Assembly (NCBI RefSeq): GCF_000236565.1
Contig: NZ_AHAM01000021.1
Location: 1 to 64,000, forward strand
From: Mesorhizobium alhagi CCNWXJ12-2
GTDB taxonomy: Bacteria > Pseudomonadota > Alphaproteobacteria > Rhizobiales > Rhizobiaceae
Length of the DNA: 64,000 bases
Direction: 5' to 3'
How positions within the stretch are numbered: position 1 is the first letter of the stretch; each line of letters starts with the position of its first letter. A program made the translations under genes and the position numbers. The notes under the pieces are model-generated. The model worked only from the letters and a program-made list of their open reading frames with translations, was not told the DNA's origin and made no database searches. This document shows positions 1-8,529 of the stretch, in pieces.

Positions 1-1178
1 TCGCCAAGCGACTTCAAAGCTTCGTCCAGCGTCGGCAGGTCGGAAGCATGCGCCAGGCGGATGAGCACCATTTCCGCCGCACTCACCGGCCGGTTCGAGG
101 CCTGCACCTCGGGAATGCCCTTGAGCAGCATCTGCCAGCTGCGCGACAGCACGCGCACCGACAGCGCCTGGGCGAATTCGCGGCCGCGCCTGCGCTCCTC
201 CTCGGACAGCGAAGCGTCATCGGCCGCCGACGGCACGAAGCGCAAGCGGGTGACGAGATGATTGAACTCGGCAAGGTCGGTCAGCACGGCGACCGGATCG
301 GCGCCGGTGTCGTACTGGGCGCGGAATTCGTTGAGGGCGGCAGCCGCATCGCCCTTCATGACGTGCTCGAACAGGTCGACGATGCGGGCGCGATCGGCAA
401 GTCCGAGCATCGAGCGCACCGCTTCCGCGGTCACCCTGCCGGCGCCATGCGCGATCGCCTGGTCGAGGATCGACTGGGCGTCGCGGACCGAACCTTCGGC
501 GGCGCGCGCGATCATCGCCAGCGCGTCGTCATTGACCTCGATCTCTTCCAGCGAGGCAATATTGCGCAGATTGGCGGTCAGCGTTCCGGCGTCCACGCGG
601 CGCAGGTCAAAGCGCTGGCAGCGCGACAGGATGGTGATCGGGACCTTGCGAATCTCGGTCGTTGCGAAGATGAACTTCACATGCGGCGGCGGCTCTTCCA
701 GCGTCTTCAGCAGGCCGTTGAAGGCCTGCGTGGACAGCATGTGCACTTCGTCGATGATATAGACCTTGTAGCGTGCCGAGACGGGCGCGTAGCGGACTTG
801 CTCGATGATGTCGCGAATGTCGTCGATGCCGGTGTGCGAGGCCGCGTCCATCTCGATTACGTCGACATGGCGGCCATCCATGATCGCCTTGCAGTGCTCG
901 CCGAGCGTCGTAAGTTCGACAGAAGGCTGGTCGATTTCGGCCGTCTTGTAATTGAGCGCCCGCGCCAGGATGCGCGCCGTGGTGGTCTTGCCGACGCCGC
1001 GCACGCCGGTCAGCATCCAGGCCTGAGCGATACGGCCCGAAGAGAATGCGTTGGTGAGGGTGCGGACCATCGGCTCCTGGCCGATGAGGCCCGAAAAATC
1101 GGACGGACGGTATTTTCGCGCAAGAACGCGATAGGCGCCGGGGGCGTTGCCTGTCTGATTGCTTCCGGCTTCGCTCAT
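1..1178 (-). CDS. dnaX: DNA polymerase III gamma/tau subunit, 5' part (cut by window edge)
   Basis: This is the clamp-loader ATPase that loads the beta sliding clamp during replication. The minus-strand frame from the ATG at 1178 runs open to the window edge, giving about 392 N-terminal residues; the C-terminal tau region lies outside. Visible are the DnaX N-terminus (ARKYRPSDF), a Walker A motif GVRGVGKT at about residues 58-65, the Walker B/DExH segment YIIDEVHML and sensor 1 FATTE. The four-cysteine zinc module normally found between Walker A and Walker B is reduced to a single cysteine (GEHCKAIMDG). The SRP RNA gene lies directly upstream on the same strand. Identification is secure. Confidence 0.95.
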   Translation of the reverse strand, partial: MSEAGSNQTGNAPGAYRVLARKYRPSDFSGLIGQEPMVRTLTNAFSSGRIAQAWMLTGVRGVGKTTTARILARALNYKTAEIDQPSVELTTLGEHCKAIMDGRHVDVIEMDAASHTGIDDIRDIIEQVRYAPVSARYKVYIIDEVHMLSTQAFNGLLKTLEEPPPHVKFIFATTEIRKVPITILSRCQRFDLRRVDAGTLTANLRNIASLEEIEVNDDALAMIARAAEGSVRDAQSILDQAIAHGAGRVTAEAVRSMLGLADRARIVDLFEHVMKGDAAAALNEFRAQYDTGADPVAVLTDLAEFNHLVTRLRFVPSAADDASLSEEERRRGREFAQALSVRVLSRSWQMLLKGIPEVQASNRPVSAAEMVLIRLAHASDLPTLDEALKSLG

Positions 1179-1295
1179 TCGCCCGTTTTGCTCCACTGGC
1201 CAACTGTGCTCGGCCGATTCCAGAAATGTGAGTGTCGCCCGCGCCGCAACGCGCCGTCAATGTCGCGGCGGCCCTTAAAAAGCGGTTTGCGAAGA

Positions 1296-1400
1296 GGTGG
1301 GAGGCTGGAACAATGACCCGTTCCGGGCTCGTTAGGGCTGCTTCCTTCCGGACCTGACCCGGTTGGCGAGTGGATCGTCCACCACCAACCTCCCGGGTTC
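1296..1400 (-). ncRNA. ffs: Signal recognition particle RNA (4.5S type)
   Basis: Read on the minus strand, the segment contains the universal SRP domain IV core GGTCAGGTCCGGAAGGAAGC followed by AGCC. Flanking arms (GGGAGGTTGG near the 5' end, CCAGCCTCCC near the 3' end) can pair to close the long hairpin, as in bacterial small SRP RNAs. The RNA partners Ffh and targets membrane proteins co-translationally. It sits between dnaX and the HIT-protein gene. The ends are estimated from the pairing and could be off by several bases. Confidence 0.93.
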
Positions 1401-1530
1401 CATATCGTCAATTGCGTGGCGAATTGCAAGACCGGCGGCAGAATCGGCTGGGACAAGCAATTTGGGCCATGATTCGCTTGCAGCGCCCCGGAAGGCGCTC
1501 TAGCCTTTCCAGAAAGTCGAGGAAACGCCG

Positions 1531-1950
1531 ATGCAGACTGGCCAAAAGGCCGGATTCGAGCTTGACGCCCGGCTCGAGGCCGACAGCGAACAGCTGATGT
1601 GGCTCGGCCTGTGCGAATTGCGCGTCATGAACGACCGGCGCTGGCCGTGGCTCATTCTGGTTCCGCAGCGCCCCGGCGCCGAGGAGGTGCATGAATTGAC
1701 GCCGCTCGACCAGGCCATGTTGACTTTCGAATCCAATATGGTCGCGCAGGCGCTCAAAACCGCCACGGGCTGCACCAAGATCAACAGCGCGGCGCTGGGA
1801 AATATCGTGCGCCAACTCCATGTGCATGTGGTGGCTCGGTCCGAGGGTGACCCTGGCTGGCCGGGGCCTGTTTGGGGCCATGGCATGCGCGAACCCTATA
1901 AGCCTGACGACATCCGCCGCTTTTGCGAGAAAATCAAAGCTGCGCTGTAG
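1531..1950 (+). CDS. HIT (histidine triad) family protein
   Basis: A 139-residue protein of the HIT superfamily, nucleotide hydrolases or transferases acting on AMP-linked or dinucleoside substrates. The signature near residues 95-103 reads QLHVHVVAR: the usual first histidine of the triad is glutamine, while the two that follow (about H97 and H99) are kept, so the nucleophile position appears intact. The Trp-Pro-Trp-Leu segment around residue 38 and the length fit compact bacterial HIT proteins. The ATG at 1531 follows a GAGGA ribosome-binding sequence. The substrate cannot be told from the sequence. Confidence 0.85.
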   Translation: MQTGQKAGFELDARLEADSEQLMWLGLCELRVMNDRRWPWLILVPQRPGAEEVHELTPLDQAMLTFESNMVAQALKTATGCTKINSAALGNIVRQLHVHVVARSEGDPGWPGPVWGHGMREPYKPDDIRRFCEKIKAAL

Positions 1951-1957
1951 CGAGCCG

Positions 1958-2033
1958 AGGGACAGTTTACATTTTTCCGCTCGCATGGAATTTCAGCGGC
2001 CACTGCCTTTCTGCGGAAAAGTAAACTGCCCCT
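1958..2033. repeat. Imperfect inverted repeat between HIT gene and nudC
   Basis: The left arm GGGACAGTTTACATTTTTCCGC (about 1959-1980) and the right arm at 2012-2033 are near reverse complements, both carrying CAGTTTAC and TTTTCCGC. About 30 nt separate them. The unit occupies almost the whole intergenic space. It looks like a dispersed palindromic (REP-like) element or a stable RNA hairpin; no transposase is nearby. Confidence 0.6.
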
Positions 2034-2046
2034 GGAGCCAGACCTG

Positions 2047-2988
2047 ATGCCGTTTCGCCTTTTCGACGCGCCAGAGCGCGAGCCCAGCCAGTCTGTCGGG
2101 TTTGCCGGCAACCTGATCGATCGGCAGTCGGAGAATCGCAGCGACGACTCCGTCGAGAAGGCATTGGAAGACCCGGGCGCACGCGTGATGCTGATGCGCG
2201 AGGGCCGTCTGCTGTTGAAGCGCATCGAGGACCGCTTCGACGCGCATTTCTTGCTGAACGAGTGCGATCCGCTCGAAACGAGGCTGGACGACGCAATCCT
2301 GCTCGGCTTTGACGAAAGCGGGCCGATACTTGCGGCGCCCTGCCTCCTGGATACCGAGCGCCTGCCCGAAACGATCAAGGCGATCGACCACCGCTCTATC
2401 TATATTCAAGGCCTCATTGATCCGGCCGCGCTTGGCGCGCTGGCGCAAGGGGCCGCGCTGTTATCGTGGCATGCAAGCCATGGCTATTGCGGCAGATGCG
2501 GGCACCGGACAGAGATGCGAGCCGGCGGCTACAGGCGGCGCTGCTCGGCTTGCAATACCGAGCATTTTCCGCGCACGGACCCCGTCGCGATAATGCTTTC
2601 AGTTACCGCCGACCGGTGCCTGCTGGGGCGAGGCAAGCATTTCGCACCCGGCATGTATTCGGCGCTCGCCGGCTTCATCGAGCCCGGCGAAACGATCGAG
2701 GCGGCGGTGCGCCGCGAGACCTTCGAGGAAGCAGGTATCCGGCTCGGGCGGGTGGTCTATCACGCGAGCCAGCCCTGGCCGTTTCCTTATTCGCTGATGA
2801 TCGGCTGCTTCGGCGAGGCGCTGAGCGAGGACATTTCAGCCGACATGAACGAGTTGGAGGACTGCCGCTGGTTTTCCCGCGACGAGGTCCTGGCGGCCAT
2901 GGCAGGCAATCATCCCGGCGGCGTATTCGTCCCGCCCAGCGGCGCCATCGCCCACCACCTGATCCGTCACTGGGCGGAGAGCGAATAG
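2047..2988 (+). CDS. nudC: NAD(+) diphosphatase / RNA NAD-decapping Nudix hydrolase NudC
   Basis: A 313-residue Nudix hydrolase that cleaves NAD(H) to NMN(H) and AMP and, in characterised homologues, removes NAD caps from RNA. The order is: an N-terminal NudC domain, a four-cysteine zinc ribbon (CGRC at about 148, then CSAC), the Nudix box from about residue 209 (GFIEPGETIEAAVRRETFEE...), and the NudC-specific SQPWPFP motif at about 241 that distinguishes this family from other Nudix enzymes. Length and domain order are normal. It ends six bases before the first of two operator-like palindromes belonging to the next gene. Confidence 0.95.
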   Translation: MPFRLFDAPEREPSQSVGFAGNLIDRQSENRSDDSVEKALEDPGARVMLMREGRLLLKRIEDRFDAHFLLNECDPLETRLDDAILLGFDESGPILAAPCLLDTERLPETIKAIDHRSIYIQGLIDPAALGALAQGAALLSWHASHGYCGRCGHRTEMRAGGYRRRCSACNTEHFPRTDPVAIMLSVTADRCLLGRGKHFAPGMYSALAGFIEPGETIEAAVRRETFEEAGIRLGRVVYHASQPWPFPYSLMIGCFGEALSEDISADMNELEDCRWFSRDEVLAAMAGNHPGGVFVPPSGAIAHHLIRHWAESE

Positions 2989-2993
2989 TTTAC

Positions 2994-3007
2994 CTGACTC
3001 AAGTCAG
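2994..3007. promoter_or_regulatory. Operator-like palindrome 1 upstream of MarR-GNAT gene
   Basis: CTGACTCAAGTCAG is an inverted repeat with the arms CTGACT/AGTCAG. It lies in the 60-nt gap before the MarR-GNAT gene, 38 bp centre to centre from a second copy with the same core. MarR proteins commonly bind such palindromes at their own promoters; autoregulation here is inferred. Confidence 0.65.
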
Positions 3008-3030
3008 ATAATTCTTGCCTTGGCAAAATA

Positions 3031-3046
3031 CCTGACTAAAGTCAGG
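3031..3046. promoter_or_regulatory. Operator-like palindrome 2 upstream of MarR-GNAT gene
   Basis: CCTGACTAAAGTCAGG repeats the TGACT-N2-AGTCA core of the palindrome at 2994-3007 and ends two bases before the ATG at 3049. Binding here would block initiation or elongation into the gene, consistent with autorepression. Confidence 0.65.
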
Positions 3047-3048
3047 CG

Positions 3049-3930
3049 ATGGACAATTCGCAAATCATACAGATCCGCAGCTTCAGTCGCGCGGTGACGC
3101 GTCGTGTCGGCGCTTTGGACGAAAGCTACCTGCGCCGCGGACGCCCGCTCGGCGAGGCACGGCTGCTTTTCGAGATCGGGCCGGAAGGCGCGGGGCTTGG
3201 CGCGCTCCGCAGCCGGCTTGGACTGGATTCGGGCTATCTCAGCCGCATGTTGCGTTCGCTCGAGGCGCAGGGCCTCGTCTCGGTCGAAAAGCTCGACGGC
3301 GACGCCCGCAGCCGCCGCGCGATGCTGACCGAGAAGGGACGCGCCGAGCACGCAGCCTACGATGCCCTGTCGGACGAATTGGCGAATTCCATTCTCGAGC
3401 CGCTTTCAGCGGCGGCGAGAGACCGGCTTGTTGGCGCGATGGCGGAGGTCGAGCGGCTGCTCGCCGCCGCGTCGATCGCCGTCGAGGAGGAGGCCGCCGA
3501 CACCGAGGAAGCACAGCAATGCCTGACGCAGTATTTCAACGAACTCGCCGAGCGCTTCGAGGAAGGGTTCGACCCGGGTAAGGGAAACGCGACGACCGAG
3601 AGCGATTTCATCCCTCCCCGGGGCAGTTTCGTGATCGCCCGACTAGACGGCAATCCCGTCGGATGCGGGGCGCTGCGGATGATCGATGCCGAGACGGCGG
3701 AAATCAAGCGGATGTGGGTCGCGCCTTCAGCGCGTGGGCTTGGCGTAGCCAGCCGCATGCTGCGCAAGCTGGAGGCGATCTCGGCGAGCTTCGGCGCCAA
3801 GACGGTGTGCCTCGACACCAACCGCTCGCTGAAGGAGGCGCAGTCACTCTATAAGCGCCAAGGCTACGACGAAATTGCCCGGTTCAACGACAATCCGTAC
3901 GCCGACCATTGGTTCGCCAAGCGTCTGTAG
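3049..3930 (+). CDS. MarR-type winged-helix / GNAT acetyltransferase fusion
   Basis: A 293-residue two-domain protein. Residues of roughly 1-140 form a MarR-type winged helix (GYLSRMLRSLEAQGLV as recognition helix, then the wing DGDARSRRAMLTEKG). Residues of roughly 150-293 form a GNAT N-acetyltransferase, with the acetyl-CoA loop in ARGLGVASRMLRKLE and a C-terminal segment LYKRQGYDEIARFNDNPYADHWF. Such fusions are a known bacterial architecture, but the acetylated substrate and the ligand are generally unknown. Two identical-core palindromes lie just upstream, suggesting autoregulation. It stands alone as a plus-strand unit, convergent with pheA. Confidence 0.88.
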   Translation: MDNSQIIQIRSFSRAVTRRVGALDESYLRRGRPLGEARLLFEIGPEGAGLGALRSRLGLDSGYLSRMLRSLEAQGLVSVEKLDGDARSRRAMLTEKGRAEHAAYDALSDELANSILEPLSAAARDRLVGAMAEVERLLAAASIAVEEEAADTEEAQQCLTQYFNELAERFEEGFDPGKGNATTESDFIPPRGSFVIARLDGNPVGCGALRMIDAETAEIKRMWVAPSARGLGVASRMLRKLEAISASFGAKTVCLDTNRSLKEAQSLYKRQGYDEIARFNDNPYADHWFAKRL

Positions 3931-3951
3931 CTGACGGCGCCGTTGCCGGCT

Positions 3952-4818
3952 TCAGTCCGCCACTTTCCATTCCTCACGCGATTCGCTGCGCGGATAGACG
4001 CCGAGAATGCGCACCTCCCTTGAGAAGAAGCGGAGTTCGTCGAGCGCCAGCTTGACATTGTTGTCGTCGGGATGACCCTCAATGTCGGCATAGAACAGCG
4101 TCGCCGTGAACGCGCCGAGCTGGTAGCTCTCGAGCTTCGTCATGTTGACGCCGTTGGTGGCGAAGCCGCCCATGGCCTTGTAGAGGGCGGCGGGCACGTT
4201 TCGCACGCGAAAGATGAAGGTCGTCATCATCCTGGCATCGGCGGTCGGCCGTTCCACCCAGTTCTTGGACCTGGACAAGACGACGAAGCGGGTGACGTTG
4301 TTTTCAGTGTCCTCGACATTCTCTTCGAGGATATCGAGACCGTAGAGGCTGGAAGCGAGCCGGGGCGCCAGAGCCGCCATCGTCCGGTCGTTCAGCTCGG
4401 CGACCAGCTTTGCCGCACCCGCCGTGTCGCCGGCGACCATCGGTTTCCAGCCATTCTTGCGGATGTATTTGCGGCACTGCCCAAGCGCGTGGATATGGCT
4501 GTGTATGGTCTTGATTTCCTGCCTTTTCACGCCCGGCAGCACCATCAGCTGGAAGTGGATCGGCAGGAAATATTCGCCGACGATGTGCAGCCGCGATTCG
4601 GGCAAGAGATGGTGGATGTCGGCCACTCGCCCTGCGATGGTGTTCTCGATCGGGATCATCGCGAGGTCGGCCTTGCCGGTCTCGACCGCGTTGAACGCAT
4701 CCTCGAAGGTTGGGCAGGGCAGCGGCTCCATCGACGGATAGACGTTGCGGCAGGCGGTGTCCGAATTGGCGCCCGGCTCGCCCTGGAAGGATATTCTGTT
4801 GGTCTTTTCAGGCGGCAT
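3952..4818 (-). CDS. pheA: Prephenate dehydratase
   Basis: A 288-residue enzyme converting prephenate to phenylpyruvate in phenylalanine biosynthesis. The PDT domain spans about residues 6-185 (start RISFQGEPGANSD, IPIENTIAGRV, and the catalytic NNVTRF motif). A regulatory ACT domain follows, with KLESYQ in the place of the usual ESRP phenylalanine-binding motif. No chorismate mutase domain is fused, as usual for rhizobial PheA. It lies 9 nt downstream of kdsB on the same strand, so the two are probably co-transcribed. Confidence 0.95.
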   Translation of the reverse strand: MPPEKTNRISFQGEPGANSDTACRNVYPSMEPLPCPTFEDAFNAVETGKADLAMIPIENTIAGRVADIHHLLPESRLHIVGEYFLPIHFQLMVLPGVKRQEIKTIHSHIHALGQCRKYIRKNGWKPMVAGDTAGAAKLVAELNDRTMAALAPRLASSLYGLDILEENVEDTENNVTRFVVLSRSKNWVERPTADARMMTTFIFRVRNVPAALYKAMGGFATNGVNMTKLESYQLGAFTATLFYADIEGHPDDNNVKLALDELRFFSREVRILGVYPRSESREEWKVAD

Positions 4819-4827
4819 GATCGGCCT

Positions 4828-5559
4828 TCAGGAATTGGTCAGGATTTCGCGGGCACGGGCGAGATCTTCGGCCGTGTCGACACCGAGCGGCACCGATTGC
4901 ACGATCTCAACGTCGATACGCATTCCCGCTTCGAGCGCCCGCAACTGCTCGAGTCGCTCACGCCGTTCCAGCGGAGACGGCGAGAGGCTTACGAAGCGTT
5001 CCAGCGCTGCGCGCCGATAGGCGTAAAGCCCGATGTGATGGTAGAGCGGCCCTTCGCCCCAAGGCGCTGTCGCGCGGGTGAAGTAAAGCGCATGCAGCCG
5101 GGTTTCGGAAAGCGGCGAGCCGACGACCTTGACGACGTTCGGGTTGGTCTTTTCCTCGTCGCGGTGAATTTCGACACCCAATGTGGCGATGTCCACCGCC
5201 TGGTCTTCCAAAGGCCGCAAGGCGGCGCGGATGGTTTCCGGATCGATGGTCGGCAGGTCGCCCTGAACGTTGATGACGGTCTCGACCTTGCCGCCGGGAT
5301 CGAGCGCCGACAGGGCTTCGAATATCCTGTCCGAACCCGATTCGTGGTCCGTCCGGGTCATGACCGCCTCGAAGCCGTGAGCCTGCACCGCCTCGCGCAC
5401 GGCTTCGGTGTCGGTTGCCACGACGACGCGGCCGAGCCCGCTCTCGCGCGCTCGATCGGCGACGTGGACGATCATCGGGCGGCCGGAAATGTCGGCCATC
5501 GGCTTGCCCGGAAGGCGGGTCGAAGCCATGCGGGCGGGGATCAGAATGAGGGTCGACAT
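4828..5559 (-). CDS. kdsB: 3-deoxy-manno-octulosonate cytidylyltransferase (CMP-Kdo synthetase)
   Basis: A 243-residue enzyme that activates Kdo with CTP for lipopolysaccharide inner-core synthesis. The N-terminal nucleotide-binding motif [14 protein letters not shown], the segment [21 protein letters not shown] and the late HIGLYAYRR segment are all characteristic of KdsB. The length matches the family. It is the first gene of a likely two-gene unit with pheA. Confidence 0.95.
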   Translation of the reverse strand: MSTLILIPARMASTRLPGKPMADISGRPMIVHVADRARESGLGRVVVATDTEAVREAVQAHGFEAVMTRTDHESGSDRIFEALSALDPGGKVETVINVQGDLPTIDPETIRAALRPLEDQAVDIATLGVEIHRDEEKTNPNVVKVVGSPLSETRLHALYFTRATAPWGEGPLYHHIGLYAYRRAALERFVSLSPSPLERRERLEQLRALEAGMRIDVEIVQSVPLGVDTAEDLARAREILTNS

Positions 5560-5766
5560 GGCGCGGGTAAATCAGTCTCGGAAGGGCGGTTGAAAGTGTC
5601 AAAAGGTCTCACTGACCCCGCCCTTATAGGTGTTGCAACCCACAAGCAAAAGACCTAGTTTCCGCCGCAATTCGGCCGGGCACGGCCGGTTTGTGAAATC
5701 ATGCCGGCTGCCTTCGTGGAGGCGCACCTCCTGCCAGCCAGCCGGATCAGGAAGCCTGGGGCGCAG

Positions 5767-6495
5767 ATGGACTCTTTCGAATTCAACAAGCTGATCGGCG
5801 GTCTCCTGGGCGCAGTGTTCGTCGTGTTCTCAATTTCGATCGCTTCCGACGCGATCTTCGCCTCCCCCTCTCCGGAGAAGCCCGGTTTCATCATCGAAGC
5901 GGTCGAAGAAGAGCCCGCTGAAGGCCCGGCGGCGCCCGTTGAAGAGCCTATCGCCGTGCTGCTGGCCAGCGCCAACCCGGAAGCCGGCGCGGCCGCATTC
6001 AAGAAGTGCACCGCCTGCCACACCGCCGAAAGCGGCGGCGCCAACAAGATCGGGCCCAATCTCTGGAACATCGTCAACCGTCCGCTGGCCTCGCATGAAG
6101 GCTTCGCATATTCCGCGGCGATGAAGGAGTTCGCCCAGGGCGGCTCGGTGGTCTGGGATTACGAGCACCTCAGCAATTTCCTCGCGTCGCCGAAAGGCTA
6201 CATCAAGGGCACCGCGATGAGTTTCGCTGGCGTGAAGAAGCCCGACGAGCGCGCCAATCTGATCGCCTATCTGCGCACGCTGTCTGACAGCCCCGCGCCG
6301 CTGCCCGAGGCGGCCGCTCCCGCCGCAGCCGCCGAACCCGCGGCCGCCGCCCCCGAAGGCGCCGCCGCGCCTGCCGAAGCTGCGCCTGCACCGGAAGCAA
6401 CTCCTGCGCCGGCCGAGTCCGCTCCTGCGCCTGCGGAGCCAGCTGCTCCTGCGGAGCCAGCGCCGGCTCCGGCAGAACCGGCGCCTGCTCAATGA
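5767..6495 (+). CDS. Membrane-anchored cytochrome c (c552/CycM type) with Ala/Pro-rich tail
   Basis: A class I cytochrome c of about 242 residues. I chose the ATG at 5767 (MDSFEFNK), because the in-frame upstream start at 5701 adds a stretch without the family's usual N-terminus. An uncleaved membrane anchor lies at about residues 9-32, followed by an acidic linker. The haem site CTACH is at about 81-85 and the likely axial methionine is in GTAMSF near 151. From about residue 178 the protein is a tail of about 65 residues made of Ala, Pro and Glu. Homologues carry electrons from the bc1 complex to terminal oxidases. A strong terminator follows. Confidence 0.88.
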   Translation: MDSFEFNKLIGGLLGAVFVVFSISIASDAIFASPSPEKPGFIIEAVEEEPAEGPAAPVEEPIAVLLASANPEAGAAAFKKCTACHTAESGGANKIGPNLWNIVNRPLASHEGFAYSAAMKEFAQGGSVVWDYEHLSNFLASPKGYIKGTAMSFAGVKKPDERANLIAYLRTLSDSPAPLPEAAAPAAAAEPAAAAPEGAAAPAEAAPAPEATPAPAESAPAPAEPAAPAEPAPAPAEPAPAQ

Positions 6496-6518
6496 CGAAA
6501 TTGTAATCTCGAAAATCA

Positions 6519-6547
6519 CGAAAAAGCCGGGTTCCGCCCGGCTTTTT
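6519..6547 (+). terminator. Rho-independent terminator after cytochrome c gene
   Basis: The stem AAAAGCCGGG/CCCGGCTTTT closes a short loop and runs into a T tract. It lies about 25 nt past the stop codon and separates the cytochrome gene from the peptide-transport operon. The A-rich left flank makes it potentially bidirectional. Confidence 0.9.
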
Positions 6548-6648
6548 TGTTAGACATTCTGAATATGCCGCCGAATGCTGGCCCAAGGCGTTTTCAGGAA
6601 CCGGAGTTGGCCTAGATAGGCTCTCGAAGGTCTGATGGAGAATGAGTG

Positions 6649-8529
6649 ATGAACGTTTGCGGAATCGGTTTCCTTGGCAAGGCCGGACTGGCTGCCGCGA
6701 TACTCGCATCCGGCCTCCTTTCGGCATCGGCGGACGAATGGCGCACCTCCGACTCGCTGACCGGCGAATCCAAATACGGCCAGGATTTCAAACGTTACGA
6801 CCATGTGAACCCTGACGCACCCAAGGGCGGTACGCTCAATTCCACCGTGGTCGGCACATTCGACAGCTTCAACCCCTATATCGTCCAAGGCAGCCCGGCG
6901 GCGGGTTTGGCCGCATTCGGCGGGGGGTTGCTGTATGACACGCTGATGGAGCAGTCGGTCGACGAGCCGAGCGTCAGTCATGCGCTCGTGGCCGAGGCCT
7001 TCAAGTTTCCTGACGATTTCTCCTCGGCCACCTATCGCCTCAACCCGAAGGCGAAATGGCACGACGGCAAGCCGATCACCGTGGAAGACGTCATCTGGTC
7101 CTTCAACGTGCTCAAGGAGCACAGTCCGCAATACAGCCATTATTACGCCAACGTGACGGAAGCGGTGGCGATTTCCGATCGCGAAGTCGAGTTCCGTTTC
7201 GACCAGAAGGGAAATCGCGAACTGCCGCACATCATGGGCGATCTCGTCGTTTTGCCGAAGCACTGGTGGGAAGGCACCGATGCTTCGGGCAAGAAGCGGG
7301 ACATCACGAGGCCGACGCTGGAAGCACCGCTCGGCTCGGCCGCCTATCGCATCGAGAGCTTCAAGCCGGGATCGCAGATCGTCTGGACCCGCGTGCCCGA
7401 TTATTGGGCCGCGGATCTGCCGGTGAAAGTCGGCCGCGAAAATTTCGATCGCCGGACATATCTCTATTTCCAGGACGACAATGCAGCCTGGCAGGCTTTT
7501 ACCAAGGGTGGGTTCGAGGATTTTCACCTTGAGAACCGCTCCCAGCGTTGGGCAACAGGGTATAATTTTCCAGCGGTCCAGGCTGGCGACGTGATCAAGA
7601 AGGAATTTCCGACGACTTCGGGCGAACCGATGCAGGGATTCGTGCTCAATCTGCGCAAGCCGCAATTCCAGGATCGGCGCGTCCGTCAGGCGCTTACTTA
7701 CGCGTTTGATTTCGAAAGCATGAACCGGACGCTGTTCTACAACTCGTATACCAGGACGGACAGCTATTTCGAGGGCGGGGAACTCGCCTCGAGCGGCCTT
7801 CCGCAGGGCAAGGAGCTCGAGATTCTCGAAGAATATCGTGACCAGCTTCCACCGGAACTTTTCACCGAAGAGTTCAAACTGCCTGTCTACGACTCGCCCC
7901 AGGCAACGCGCGACAATCTGCGGCGCGCTTTCCAGCTGCTCAAGGAAGCCGGATGGAACAATCGAGACGGCAAGCTCGTCAACGACAAAGGCGAGCAGTT
8001 CAAAATCGAGTTTCTTGGCGACGATCCAACCGACGACCGTGTGACCGGCCCCTTCATGGAGAACCTTCGGCGACTCGGCATCGATGCAACGCTGCGCATC
8101 GTGGACGCCAGCCAGTATGTGAACCGGTACCGCAGCTTCGAATTCGACGCGCTAACTGCCGTGCTGATGCAGTCGCAATCGCCCGGCAACGAGCAGCGCG
8201 ACTTCTGGAGCTCCAAGGCAGCCGACTCGCCGGGATCGCGCAACATCATGGGCATCAAGAATCCCGTTGTAGACGCGCTGGTCGATCGCGTGATCTTCGC
8301 CACCGATCGTGATGATTTGCTCGCCGCGACCCATGCGCTCGACCGGGTGCTGCTGTGGAATTACTACGTCGTACCGCAATGGCATTTGCCGGAGGTCTGG
8401 ACCGCCTACTGGAACAAGTTCGGCTTCCCCGAAAAGCAGCCGAGCTATGCCGGCGTCGATATAGAATCCTGGTGGGTCGACCCTGAAAAGGAAGCCGCGC
8501 TCGCGGCTAAATACGAGAGCATCAATTGA
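6649..8529 (+). CDS. YejA-like peptide ABC transporter substrate-binding protein (Sec-exported)
   Basis: A 626-residue family 5 periplasmic binding protein, the capture component of a Yej-type peptide importer. The N-terminus is a Sec signal peptide with probable cleavage after SASA (about residue 28). Family landmarks are YDHVNPDAPKGGTLN, AKWHDGKPITVEDV, and the late segment with RNIMGIKNPVVDALVD. A GGAG sequence 8 nt before the ATG at 6649 supports this start; a GTG one codon earlier is the alternative. It overlaps the next binding-protein gene by one base and heads the operon with yejB, yejE and yejF. Confidence 0.9.
   Translation: MNVCGIGFLGKAGLAAAILASGLLSASADEWRTSDSLTGESKYGQDFKRYDHVNPDAPKGGTLNSTVVGTFDSFNPYIVQGSPAAGLAAFGGGLLYDTLMEQSVDEPSVSHALVAEAFKFPDDFSSATYRLNPKAKWHDGKPITVEDVIWSFNVLKEHSPQYSHYYANVTEAVAISDREVEFRFDQKGNRELPHIMGDLVVLPKHWWEGTDASGKKRDITRPTLEAPLGSAAYRIESFKPGSQIVWTRVPDYWAADLPVKVGRENFDRRTYLYFQDDNAAWQAFTKGGFEDFHLENRSQRWATGYNFPAVQAGDVIKKEFPTTSGEPMQGFVLNLRKPQFQDRRVRQALTYAFDFESMNRTLFYNSYTRTDSYFEGGELASSGLPQGKELEILEEYRDQLPPELFTEEFKLPVYDSPQATRDNLRRAFQLLKEAGWNNRDGKLVNDKGEQFKIEFLGDDPTDDRVTGPFMENLRRLGIDATLRIVDASQYVNRYRSFEFDALTAVLMQSQSPGNEQRDFWSSKAADSPGSRNIMGIKNPVVDALVDRVIFATDRDDLLAATHALDRVLLWNYYVVPQWHLPEVWTAYWNKFGFPEKQPSYAGVDIESWWVDPEKEAALAAKYESIN

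Noticed and set aside
4072-5658. Plus-strand open frame opposite pheA and kdsB
   Set aside because: Both minus-strand genes are certain by motif; this frame has no domain.
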